The position numbers were made by a program, and so were the translations under genes. Below, piece after piece: positions 32,486-40,516 of a stretch of DNA of 45,134 bases. Source of the DNA: Caballeronia ptereochthonis (GTDB lineage: Bacteria; Pseudomonadota; Gammaproteobacteria; Burkholderiales; Burkholderiaceae); the NCBI RefSeq assembly GCF_001545075.1, contig NZ_FCOB02000047.1, positions 1 through 45,134 on the forward strand. The letters run 5' to 3'. The notes under the pieces are model-generated. The model made no database searches and had not been told where the DNA came from. It saw only the letters and a program-made list of their open reading frames with translations. Positions within the stretch are counted from its first letter, which is position 1, and every line of letters starts with the position of its first letter.

Positions 32486-32534
32486 ATTGCATCGTTGCAA
32501 TATCCTCGAGACGAATAAAATTCGCTTATTCGTC
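32486..32534. promoter_or_regulatory. Inverted repeats upstream of the hipB remnant
   Basis: ATTGCA-TCGT-TGCAAT (32486-32501) and GACGAATAA-N7-TTATTCGTC (32510-32534), both perfect, lie in an AT-rich island between the dehydrogenase stop and hipB. They could be old HipB operators, and the second could be a terminator for the dehydrogenase gene. Confidence 0.45.
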
Positions 32535-32556
32535 ACGCAAATACTCCGGTCGCCGC

Positions 32557-34131
32557 TCAGTTCGGCCCCAACTGCCCATCCCGCAGCCGCCACAGCGACA
32601 ACGGATTGTCGTCCGCCAGCGCCTCCGGCAAAAGCGCGGCCGGCAGATCCTGATAGCACACCGGACGCAGGAACCGTTCGATCGCCATCGCGCCGACCGA
32701 GGTCGACCGGCTGTCGGACGTCGCCGGATACGGCCCGCCGTGCACCATCGCGTAGGACACTTCGACGCCGGTCGGAAAGCCATTCGCCAGAATCCGCCCG
32801 ACCTTGCGCTCGAGCACCGGCAGCAGACGGCGCGCGAGCTCGACATCGTCCTTCTCCATGAGCAGCGTCGCGGTCAGCTGGCCCTCGAGATGGCGCGCGA
32901 CCGCAATCATCTCGTCCTCGTCACGGCACGCGACGATCACCGAAGTGGGCCCGAAGATCTCTTCGGCCAGTTGCGGCTTCGCGAGAAACTCCTCCGCGCT
33001 CGCGCGATACAGCGCCGGCAGCGCACCACTCGACGCCTCATTCTTCATGCCCGTCGCGATGCGCTTCGCGCTCGCGTCGCGGTGCCTGATGCCGTCCGCG
33101 TAGGCCGAGGCGATGCCCCCGGTGAGCATGGTCTGCATGTCCTTCTTTTCTAGCGCGGCCGCGGCGTTGTCGATGAAATCGTCGAGATCGGAATCTTCCA
33201 GTCCGATCACGAGGCCCGGATTCGTGCAGAACTGGCCGACGCCCAGGGTGACCGAATCGATGTAGCCCGCCGCCAGCGTGTCGCCGCGCGCGGCGAGCGC
33301 GCCGGGCAGCGCGAAGACCGGATTGACGCTGCTCATCTCGGCGAACACGGGAATCGGCACCGGACGCTTCGCGGCGATATCGACGAGCGCCAGGCCGCCG
33401 CGCCGCGAACCGGTGAAGCCGACCGCCTGTATCGCCGGATGCGCGACGAGCGCCTCGCCGATCGCATTGCCCGCGCCGACGACGAGCGAAAACACGCCCT
33501 CGGGCAGGCCGCTGTCCGCGACCGCCTTCTGCACCGCGCGCCCGACGAGCTCGGACGTGCCCAGATGCGCCGGATGCGACTTCACGACGACCGGACAGCC
33601 CGCCGCGAATGCCGACGCGGTATCGCCGCCCGCCACCGAGAACGCCAGCGGAAAGTTGCTCGCGCCGAACACGGCGACCGGGCCGACGGGAATCTTTTGC
33701 AAACGCAGGTCGGAACGCGGCAGCGGTTTGCGGTCCGGCTGCGCGGAATCGAGCGTCGCGCAGAGCCAGCGGCCCTCGCGCACCAGCGACGCGAACAGCC
33801 GCAACTGCCCGACCGTACGCGCGCGCTCGCCTTCGAGGCGCGCCTTCGGCAACGCGGATTCGGCCATCGCGCGCTCGATCAGCGTGTCGCCGAGCGCGAC
33901 GATGTTGTCCGCGATCGCTTCCAGAAACTGCGCGCGGGTTTCGAGCGGCGCGTGCCGGTAGTCGTCGAAGGCCGCGTCCGCGAGCTCGCAGGCGCGCGCT
34001 ACTTCCTTCGCGCCGCCGCCGCCGAACGAGGGCTCCAGATCGGCGTTGCGCGCGGGGTCGAACGCACGGAGCGTGGCATCGGTGCCCCGCACGGCCGATG
34101 CGCCGATCAGCATTTCTCCGGTGATCTTCAT
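32557..34131 (-). CDS. Alpha-ketoglutarate semialdehyde (2,5-dioxovalerate) dehydrogenase
   Basis: 524 residues; GAGGAG before the ATG. NAD(P)-dependent aldehyde dehydrogenase fold with GPVAVFGASNFPLAFSVAGG, the catalytic Glu in FAEMSSVNPVF and catalytic Cys in GQFCTNPGLV. These variants and the length are typical of the KGSADH subgroup, which oxidises 2,5-dioxopentanoate to 2-oxoglutarate at the end of non-phosphorylating pentose, glucarate or hydroxyproline pathways. Which pathway feeds it is not shown, but the nearby lactonase favours sugar oxidation. Confidence 0.9.
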   Translation of the reverse strand: MKITGEMLIGASAVRGTDATLRAFDPARNADLEPSFGGGGAKEVARACELADAAFDDYRHAPLETRAQFLEAIADNIVALGDTLIERAMAESALPKARLEGERARTVGQLRLFASLVREGRWLCATLDSAQPDRKPLPRSDLRLQKIPVGPVAVFGASNFPLAFSVAGGDTASAFAAGCPVVVKSHPAHLGTSELVGRAVQKAVADSGLPEGVFSLVVGAGNAIGEALVAHPAIQAVGFTGSRRGGLALVDIAAKRPVPIPVFAEMSSVNPVFALPGALAARGDTLAAGYIDSVTLGVGQFCTNPGLVIGLEDSDLDDFIDNAAAALEKKDMQTMLTGGIASAYADGIRHRDASAKRIATGMKNEASSGALPALYRASAEEFLAKPQLAEEIFGPTSVIVACRDEDEMIAVARHLEGQLTATLLMEKDDVELARRLLPVLERKVGRILANGFPTGVEVSYAMVHGGPYPATSDSRSTSVGAMAIERFLRPVCYQDLPAALLPEALADDNPLSLWRLRDGQLGPN

Positions 34132-34345
34132 GTCAGCTCCTCATCTTCGTTGGCGATGAGCGGCGAGCGCGAGGCCGGCCGCCTGTTAATGCGAAGACTC
34201 GCCGCCCACGCAAGCGTTCCGTGCGAGTCGCCGTCGAGGGCTTTGAAGCAAATGCGGTGCGCGGTCGGAGGCGATGTGACAACCGGCCCACCCGGCGACG
34301 CAGAAAACTATAGCCGGGCCGGACCACTTGTCAAAGAAAGCGCGC

Positions 34346-35932
34346 TCAGGACCTGGCGGCGGGCGTCGCCGGCTTGCGGAAGGTGATGTGCGCGATGCGC
34401 CGCACCAGCAGCGCCGCGACGAGCGCCGCCACGGCCGTCAGCATGACACCGATGTGGATGGACTGCACGAGCGCGTCGCGCGCGGCGTCGAAGAGCGCGG
34501 GCGCGTCGAGGCCGGCGGCGCCGAGCTCGGAGAGGAGCCGCTCGCGCAGCGCTTCGTCGACGAGAATGCGCGGGTCGGAGAGGCGCGGCAGCCACAGCGC
34601 CGACACCGACGCGCCGAGCACGCTGACCGTGCGCTCGACGACGCTCGCGTAATGATGCGAGACGATCGTCCCGACGATGCTCGTGCCCAGCATCCCGCCG
34701 ACCATGCGCGTCGATTGCAGGAGCGCCGTGGTGATGCCGAAGCGCTCGCGGCCCGCGATCTCCTGCCCGAACACGTTCATGTTGTTCAGGACGAAGCCGA
34801 GCCCGATGCCGGTCGCCGCCATCGGAATCTCGATCCACACGTGCGGCGTCGAGGCGTGCGCGAACGCCAGCGCGATCGAGGCGAGCAGGAGCAGCGTGAA
34901 GCCGATGGAAAGAATCATCGTCGGCTTGCGCATATGAATGACGATGCGCGTGTTGATGAAGCTGCCGAGCGCAATGCAGGCGGCGATCGGCGTCGCGAGG
35001 AGACCCGCTTCCTGAGGCGAGAGGCCGAAGCCGCCCTGCAGCAGCAGCGGCGCGAAGAAGATCAGCGAGAACATCACGAAGCCCGCCAGAAACGACAGCG
35101 TGAAGAGCGTGACGAGCTGCGAATCGCGGAAGATGTCGAGCGGGATGATCGGATGCGTCGCGCGCCGCTCGCAGATCAGCAGCGCCGCCGCGCACGCCGC
35201 CACGCCGACGCCCAGCACGATGTTGCCGGTCGTCGGGCCATCCTTCGGCAGCGCCTCGATGAGGGCCTGGAAGCCGCCGAGAGCGAGCGCGACGAGCGCC
35301 GCGCCCGCCCAGTCGATCTTCACGCCGCCCTCGCGCGGCCGGTGCAGGTTCGGCAGATGCGACCAGATGAAATAGAGCGCCGCCGCGCCGACCGGCAGAT
35401 TGACCAGGAACGTCGAGCGCCAGCCCCAGTGCTGGCTCATCCAGCCGCCGAGCGACGGCCCCGCCGCCGTGCCGATGCCGTAGGCCGCCGCCAGCACGAC
35501 CTGCCAGCGCACGCGGGTGCGCGGATCGGGGAACAGATCGGGAATCGACGCGAACGCGGTGCCGACCATCATGCCGCCGCCGACGCCCTGCAGGCCGCGC
35601 GCGAGCACGAGGAACAGCATGCCGGGCGCGAGGCCGCACAGCACCGACGCCACGGTGAAGGTGATCACCGCGGCGATCACGAAGCGCTTGCGCCCGAAGT
35701 AATCGCCGAGCCGCCCGAACACCGGCACCGTCACGACCGACGCGAGCAGATAGGCGCTCGCGATCCACGCGTAGAACTCGAAGCCGTGCAGCTCCGCGAC
35801 GATCGACGGCAGCGCGGTGCTGACCACGGTCTGATCGAGCGCCACCAGCATGTTGACGAGGCCGATGCCGAGCATCGCGTAAAGGGCGGTTCTGAACGGC
35901 AGTGCGGGTGCGGCGTGCGGCGTCTGAGTCAC
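34346..35932 (-). CDS. MFS drug exporter, DHA2 (EmrB/QacA) family
   Basis: 528 residues from GTG 35930-35932, chosen because it places the first helix (LGIGLVNMLVALDQTVVSTA) near the N-terminus; no ribosome site is obvious, so the start is uncertain. About 14 hydrophobic helices. Motif A-like GRLGDYFGRKRFV and motif C region AAYGIGTAAGPSLGGWMSQH are typical. It would export toxic organic compounds with protons. No membrane-fusion partner or dedicated regulator is adjacent. Confidence 0.9.
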   Translation of the reverse strand: MTQTPHAAPALPFRTALYAMLGIGLVNMLVALDQTVVSTALPSIVAELHGFEFYAWIASAYLLASVVTVPVFGRLGDYFGRKRFVIAAVITFTVASVLCGLAPGMLFLVLARGLQGVGGGMMVGTAFASIPDLFPDPRTRVRWQVVLAAAYGIGTAAGPSLGGWMSQHWGWRSTFLVNLPVGAAALYFIWSHLPNLHRPREGGVKIDWAGAALVALALGGFQALIEALPKDGPTTGNIVLGVGVAACAAALLICERRATHPIIPLDIFRDSQLVTLFTLSFLAGFVMFSLIFFAPLLLQGGFGLSPQEAGLLATPIAACIALGSFINTRIVIHMRKPTMILSIGFTLLLLASIALAFAHASTPHVWIEIPMAATGIGLGFVLNNMNVFGQEIAGRERFGITTALLQSTRMVGGMLGTSIVGTIVSHHYASVVERTVSVLGASVSALWLPRLSDPRILVDEALRERLLSELGAAGLDAPALFDAARDALVQSIHIGVMLTAVAALVAALLVRRIAHITFRKPATPAARS

Positions 35933-36210
35933 GATCGGGCGGGCGGGCTGAAGAAATGCTAAAAGGAGGTGGCGCCGGCTCGAATTAAGCGGGCGCTGAT
36001 GTCGAGAACCACGAATTGTACGGCCTGCCTTGCGCTGCATCGACTCATCGCCAAAAAGCCGCGGTGCGGCGCTTCCGGTGCGCCGTATCATGCTGAGGCA
36101 ATCGGACGCCGCGCCCGGAGCAAGAAAAGGCGGCGTCCGCCGTACGCCAATCGATCGTCAGCTTTGTACGACGCCGGAGCAGACTCCGGCCGCAAATTGG
36201 GGAAATCGTC

Positions 36211-36684
36211 ATGTTCAAACGCATTCTCGTCGCCATCGACGGCAGCCGAACCTCGGAGCGCGCCTTTGCCGCCGCGCTCGATCTCGCCGTCACGCATCAG
36301 GCGGTCATGCAGCCTTACTACGTCGTGGAAAGCGGGCCGATGTATATCGACGTGCCCGGCTACGATCCCTCCTCGCTGCACTCGAGCCTGGTGGAGCAAG
36401 GCGCGGCGCTCGCGCGCGAAGCCGCCGACGCGATGAAGGCGCGCGGCATCGCGGGCGAAGTCGTGACCGTCGAGGCGACCGCGAGCGACGACGTCTCGAC
36501 GCTCATCGTCGCGGCGGCCGACGCCTTCAACGCCGATCTGCTGATCATGGGCACGCACGGCCGCAAGGGGTTCCAGCGGCTGATCCTCGGCAGCGTGGCC
36601 GAGCGCTGTCTGCGTCATGCAAACCTGCCGGTGCTGCTGATTCCGTCCGCCGCCGGCGCACCGCCGGAAACGCCAGCCGCCTGA
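36211..36684 (+). CDS. Universal stress protein (UspA family)
   Basis: 157 residues; GGGGAAA before the ATG. Rossmann-like Usp fold starting FKRILVAIDGSRTSERAF, with the ATP-binding motif GTHGRKGFQRLILGSVAE. Nucleotide-binding stress protein. It lies 105 bases upstream of an FNR-type regulator on the same strand, which suggests a role under oxygen limitation, although I see no clear TTGAT-N4-ATCAA site before it. Confidence 0.92.
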   Translation: MFKRILVAIDGSRTSERAFAAALDLAVTHQAVMQPYYVVESGPMYIDVPGYDPSSLHSSLVEQGAALAREAADAMKARGIAGEVVTVEATASDDVSTLIVAAADAFNADLLIMGTHGRKGFQRLILGSVAERCLRHANLPVLLIPSAAGAPPETPAA

Positions 36685-36707
36685 GTAAAAAAGTTTCAAA
36701 AAAATCG

Positions 36708-36736
36708 CCGCCTGCGTCAATTTTTCGCGCAGGCGG
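36708..36736. terminator. Hairpin between the Usp and FNR-type genes
   Basis: CCGCCTGCG and CGCAGGCGG, perfect 9-bp arms around an 11-base loop. A-runs precede it on the plus strand, so the T-run side faces leftward transcription; it may still attenuate the rightward transcript. Confidence 0.4.
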
Positions 36737-36789
36737 TCGAGGGCGCCATGGGAGAATCGTTTTGTCATTCATCAACAAAGCGAAGCCCA

Positions 36790-37509
36790 ATGAGCGCCCT
36801 GTCTGACATCACCCGTGCGCGGCGCAATGCGGCGCACTGCTCGAGTTGCGCCATGCGCCATCTCTGCATGCCGGAAGGCCTCTGCGCCAACGACATCGCC
36901 AAGCTGGAGAACATCATCTCGGTGACGCGCAAGGTCAAGCGCGGCGATGCGCTCTTTCGCGCCGGCGACCGCTTCGATGCGCTGTTCGCGGTGCGCTCCG
37001 GTTCGATCAAGACGGTCATCACGCACGACGGCGGCCGCGAGCAGGTGACCGGACTGCTGCTCGCGGGCGATGCTCTCGGCTTTGAAGGCATCGAGGACGG
37101 CGAGCATACGTGCGACGCCATCGCGCTCGAAGACAGCACGGTGTGCGTCGTGCCCTACACGCTGTTCGAGCGCATGTGCCGCGAAACCGACGCGCTGCAG
37201 CGACGCCTGCATCGCATGATGAGCCACGCCGTGAACCGCGAGTCGAGCCACGTCGTGCGGCTCGGCATGCTGCGCGCCGACGAGCGCGTCGCGCGGCTCT
37301 TGCTCGACATCTCCTCGCGGCTGTCGCGGCGCGGCTATGCCTCCTCGGAGTTCACGCTGCGCATGACGCGTGACGACATGGGCAGCTACCTCGGCATGAC
37401 GCTCGAGACCGTGAGCCGCACGCTGTCGCGCTTCGACAAGCTCGGGCTCATCGAGACGCAGGGCAAGTTCATCCGCATTCGCGACTTCGACGGCCTGCGC
37501 GCCGTCTGA
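36790..37509 (+). CDS. fnr: FNR-type Fe-S oxygen-sensing regulator
   Basis: 239 residues from ATG 36790. The N-terminal cysteine cluster CSSCAMRHLC (C17, C20, C26) has the C-x2-C-x5-C spacing of E. coli FNR, and C108 matches the fourth ligand; a further C32 is extra. A cyclic-nucleotide-binding-like barrel follows (about residues 40-150), then a CRP-type helix-turn-helix at about 190-235 (MTRDDMGSYLGMTLETVSRT). It probably carries an oxygen-labile 4Fe-4S cluster and activates anaerobic genes. Recognition helix residues ETVSR fit FNR-box readers. Confidence 0.93.
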   Translation: MSALSDITRARRNAAHCSSCAMRHLCMPEGLCANDIAKLENIISVTRKVKRGDALFRAGDRFDALFAVRSGSIKTVITHDGGREQVTGLLLAGDALGFEGIEDGEHTCDAIALEDSTVCVVPYTLFERMCRETDALQRRLHRMMSHAVNRESSHVVRLGMLRADERVARLLLDISSRLSRRGYASSEFTLRMTRDDMGSYLGMTLETVSRTLSRFDKLGLIETQGKFIRIRDFDGLRAV

Positions 37510-37626
37510 CGGGGCACCGCGCCCGATTGTTTCTGTCGCGAGAATAATCGGCGCTCATATTTCGGTTGGCACGCGGTTCGCTACGCATTAGTCTTTTCAG
37601 TTGGCCAGCCACGGAGATTGGGCGAC

Positions 37627-38928
37627 ATGAATCGCGAACCTTCCCTGCGTCACCCGCTGCTGGAGCGCCTCGCCGAAGCGCGCCGCGTCACCGACGAACT
37701 CTTCGACGTCGTCAAGCCCGAGCACCTCTACGACAGGCCGATTGCCGAGCGGCATCGCATCGTCTTCTATATCGGGCATCTCGAAGCCTTCGACCGCAAT
37801 CTGTTCGACAAGCGGCTCTTCGACATGCCGAGCCCCAATCCCGAATACGACCGGCTCTTTGCATTCGGCATCGATCCGGTGGACGGCGGCTTGCCGACCG
37901 ATCAGCCTGCCGACTGGCCCTCGCTCGAGGAAGTGCGCGCGTACCGCGACGAGGTCCGTGCCGATATCGACGGGCGCTTCGATCCGACCAGGATCGCGGC
38001 GGCGCCCGTTTCCGCCGACGAATCGCCCGCGCAGTTGCTCGAGGTCGCCATCGAGCATCGGCTGATGCATGCGGAGACGCTCGCCTACATGCTGCATCAA
38101 TTGCCGATCGACAGAAAAAAGGCGCCGGCCGATGCGCGTTCGGAGCGCGAGTCCGCCCGCGCGCTCAAGCATGAAACCGTCCATGTCCCCGCGGGCAGCA
38201 CGACGCTCGGTCTCACGCGCGAAAGCGGCCTGTTCGGCTGGGACAACGAGTTCGGCGAGGAGCGCGTCGATGTGCCCGCGTTCGAGATCGACCGCTACAT
38301 GGTGTCGAACGGCGACTATCTGCGCTTCATCGACGCGGGCGGCTACTGGAACCGCGCGTACTGGAGCGACGCCGACTGGGCGTGGAAGGAGGAACAGCGC
38401 ATCGCGCATCCGGCCTTCTGGATTCCCGGCGACGGCGACGATCTCCAAGGCGCGTGGAAGCTGCGCACGATGTTCGACGAGATTCCGCTGCCGCGCGACT
38501 GGCCCGTCTATGTGAGCCATGCGGAAGCGAAGGCGTATGCGCGCTGGGCCGGCAAGTCGCTGCCGACCGAAGCGCAATGGCAGCGCGCGGCGTCGGGCGC
38601 GCCGCATGTCGCCGAGGGCAATTTCGATTTCCGTCGCTGGGATCCGTCGCCGGTGCAGGCGCATCCGGAGAATCGCAGCGCGTTCGGCGTCGAAGGACAA
38701 TTCGGCAACGGCTGGGAATGGACGTCCACGACTTTCGGGCCACTGAACGGGTTCGAGCCGTTTCCGTTCTATCTCGGCTATTCGGCCAACTTCTTCGACG
38801 GCAAGCACTTCGTCATCAAGGGCGGCTCGCCGCGCACCGCCGCGTGCATGTTGCGGCCCAGTTTCCGCAACTGGTTTCAGGGGCATTATCAGTATGTTTA
38901 TGCGGGGTTTCGCTGCGTAAGCGCCTGA
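37627..38928 (+). CDS. EgtB-like sulfoxide-synthase-family non-heme iron enzyme
   Basis: 433 residues from ATG 37627; GGAG is 10 bases upstream. The N-terminal DinB-like domain has GHLEAFDRN (H51) and EHRLMHAE (H144, H148, E150), matching the three-His iron site of EgtB. The C-terminal formylglycine-generating-enzyme-like domain shows FEIDRYMVSNGDYLRFIDAG, LPTEAQWQRAA and GGSPRTAACMLRPSFRNW. EgtB joins a thiol to hercynine in ergothioneine synthesis; relatives make ovothiol or selenoneine. No EgtD, SenB or SenC gene is nearby, so the substrate is open. A strong terminator follows. Confidence 0.85.
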   Translation: MNREPSLRHPLLERLAEARRVTDELFDVVKPEHLYDRPIAERHRIVFYIGHLEAFDRNLFDKRLFDMPSPNPEYDRLFAFGIDPVDGGLPTDQPADWPSLEEVRAYRDEVRADIDGRFDPTRIAAAPVSADESPAQLLEVAIEHRLMHAETLAYMLHQLPIDRKKAPADARSERESARALKHETVHVPAGSTTLGLTRESGLFGWDNEFGEERVDVPAFEIDRYMVSNGDYLRFIDAGGYWNRAYWSDADWAWKEEQRIAHPAFWIPGDGDDLQGAWKLRTMFDEIPLPRDWPVYVSHAEAKAYARWAGKSLPTEAQWQRAASGAPHVAEGNFDFRRWDPSPVQAHPENRSAFGVEGQFGNGWEWTSTTFGPLNGFEPFPFYLGYSANFFDGKHFVIKGGSPRTAACMLRPSFRNWFQGHYQYVYAGFRCVSA

Positions 38929-38940
38929 GCCTTTGAAGAC

Positions 38941-38974
38941 AAACGCCGCGCGTTCGCAGGAACGCGCGGCGTTT
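38941..38974. terminator. Strong intrinsic terminator
   Basis: AAACGCCGCGCGTTC-GCAG-GAACGCGCGGCGTTT, a perfect 15-bp stem with 4-base loop, followed by TCATTTTGT. It ends the EgtB-like gene and faces the end of the PepSY gene. Confidence 0.85.
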
Positions 38975-39030
38975 TCATTTTGTCTCGACGCCGATCCGCG
39001 TGCGCGGCGAACCGGTCGGCGATGCGCCGT

Positions 39031-40254
39031 TCAGGATGTGACCGAGCCTTCGCGGGTCGTGCGCGCGTTGGAAGCCGTCGCCGAACGACGGCGCGCCGAG
39101 CGTTTCCTGAGCCAGATCATGAGGCCGGTCGCGCTGAGCACGGCGACCGCGACGCCGACCGCGCTCACGAGAATGCGTCCGCCCACGCCCGCGATGCGTC
39201 CCGAATGCAGCGGAAACTGCGCCTGCATGAAGATGTCGCCGGCCGAGCCGCGGCCGGGAATCGACGACCCCGCCAGCGCGCCCGTGTGACCGTTGTAGTA
39301 AAGCCAGGCGTTGCCGAGCCCCAGGTCGCCATGATCCCGGCCGGGCGCGAAGAAACCGACGCCGTAGGCCTGGAACATCGGCGCGTAGTAGAGCGCGCCC
39401 ATCGGCTCGGTCAGGTTTGCGCGCTTCGCGTCGCGGATGGCGGCTTCGAGAATCTGCTCGCGCGTGGCGCGCGGCTGGCCGGGCGGGCCGGCGCGGACCA
39501 GGTCCGCGTTCTCAGTGAACGAGGGCGAGAGCTTCGAGAACATCGAGACGATCGGCCGCATGACGGGATCGGAGAGATTCATCGAAATCGACGTGAGCGC
39601 CATGACGAGCAGCAAGCCCCAGATCCACACGCCGCCCGAGCGATGCAGGTCGAACGTGAGCGCATAGCCGCCGCGCTTCACGCGAAACGCGAACGACTTG
39701 CGCCAAGCCTTCACGCTGGGAAACGACAGCACCAGCGCGATGCCGCTGTCGAAGAACCACATGATCCCGACGATGCCGAGCAGCCACGTGCCGACGTCCA
39801 GACCGCCGACGATCGGCAGATGCAGCGTGTAGTGCAGCTTGTAGAGGAACGGCATCAGGTCGATGCGCGCGAGCGACACCGCGCCCCACATGCGCCGCGC
39901 CTGCACCTGCCCGGTGGCGGGATCGACGGCGATCTGGTTGTACGCGACGTCGAACGGCGCATTCGTCGCCGGGTTCGTGCGCGGCATGACCATCATCTGC
40001 GCGGTATGTCCCGGCTCGACGCCGAGCGGCAGATACGTCACTTCGACGCGCGGATCGGCGGCCTCGACGCGCCGCGCGAGCTCGAGCGGCGATAGCGCCG
40101 CGCCGTCGGTGCGGGCGTAGAAGAACGACGGATTGAGGAGCGCATCGATTTCGTGATCCCACGCGATCAGGGCGCCGGTGAGACCCGAGACGAAGAGAAA
40201 GAGCGCGGTCGCGACGCCGAGCCAGCGATGCAGGCGAACCAGAACCGGCCTCAT
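39031..40254 (-). CDS. PepSY-associated membrane protein, siderophore-linked
   Basis: 407 residues. Helices at the N-terminus (VLVRLHRWLGVATALFLFVS, with the conserved RLHRWLG), middle (VGTWLLGIVGIMWFFDSGIA and GVWIWGLLLVMALTSISMNL) and C-terminus (RILVSAVGVAVAVLSATGLM), with PepSY-like periplasmic stretches between. This family is often next to TonB receptors and includes FoxB/PiuB/FsrB-type siderophore-use proteins, some implicated in periplasmic reduction of ferric siderophores. It is divergent from the receptor, with Fur-like sites between, so iron repression is likely. Confidence 0.9.
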   Translation of the reverse strand: MRPVLVRLHRWLGVATALFLFVSGLTGALIAWDHEIDALLNPSFFYARTDGAALSPLELARRVEAADPRVEVTYLPLGVEPGHTAQMMVMPRTNPATNAPFDVAYNQIAVDPATGQVQARRMWGAVSLARIDLMPFLYKLHYTLHLPIVGGLDVGTWLLGIVGIMWFFDSGIALVLSFPSVKAWRKSFAFRVKRGGYALTFDLHRSGGVWIWGLLLVMALTSISMNLSDPVMRPIVSMFSKLSPSFTENADLVRAGPPGQPRATREQILEAAIRDAKRANLTEPMGALYYAPMFQAYGVGFFAPGRDHGDLGLGNAWLYYNGHTGALAGSSIPGRGSAGDIFMQAQFPLHSGRIAGVGGRILVSAVGVAVAVLSATGLMIWLRKRSARRRSATASNARTTREGSVTS

Positions 40255-40292
40255 GCCCGCGAGTCCTCAGGGCGACGGTCGTGCGCGATGAA

Positions 40293-40306
40293 CATCATCG
40301 ATGATG
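40293..40306. promoter_or_regulatory. 14-bp perfect palindrome CATCATCGATGATG
   Basis: It lies 38 bases upstream of the PepSY start and 8 bases from the Fur-like site. It could be an additional operator or chance. Confidence 0.3.
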
Positions 40307-40313
40307 CGACGTA

Positions 40314-40332
40314 AATGGGAATTGTTCTCATT
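40314..40332. promoter_or_regulatory. Fur-box-like site 1 (PepSY side)
   Basis: AATGGGAATTGTTCTCATT, an inverted repeat with 7 of 9 half-site positions matched. The ATGRGAA/TTCTCAT core resembles betaproteobacterial Fur boxes. It lies 60 bases upstream of the PepSY gene. Confidence 0.65.
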
Positions 40333-40461
40333 CTATCGATGTCGGAGCGCGCCGACAAGACTCTTCCGCGGTGATCCGATACTTTTTGTCGCGAATCGGT
40401 ATCGCGAACGGAGTGGAAGTTTACAAATTTACGATCGCTGGGCAGAATGCCGCCGTCAAAG

Positions 40462-40478
40462 ATGCGAACGATTCGCAT
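40462..40478. promoter_or_regulatory. Fur-box-like site 2 (receptor side)
   Basis: ATGCGAA-CGA-TTCGCAT, a perfect 7-3-7 inverted repeat of Fur-box form, 38 bases upstream of the receptor ATG, consistent with direct iron repression of the receptor. Confidence 0.65.
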
Positions 40479-40516
40479 TTAACACAAAACAGCCATAGCC
40501 CGACGACGGAAAGACC

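Noticed and set aside
34328..35962. A 544-codon plus-strand open frame opposite the MFS gene
   Set aside because: Antisense shadow; composition is extreme (Arg/Asp/Glu/His) and the opposite strand encodes a typical DHA2 exporter.
35958..36436. A perfect ribosome-binding-like AAAAGGAGGTGG on the plus strand followed by an open frame
   Set aside because: The frame runs out of phase through the universal stress protein gene and has no family-like sequence; the motif is probably coincidental.
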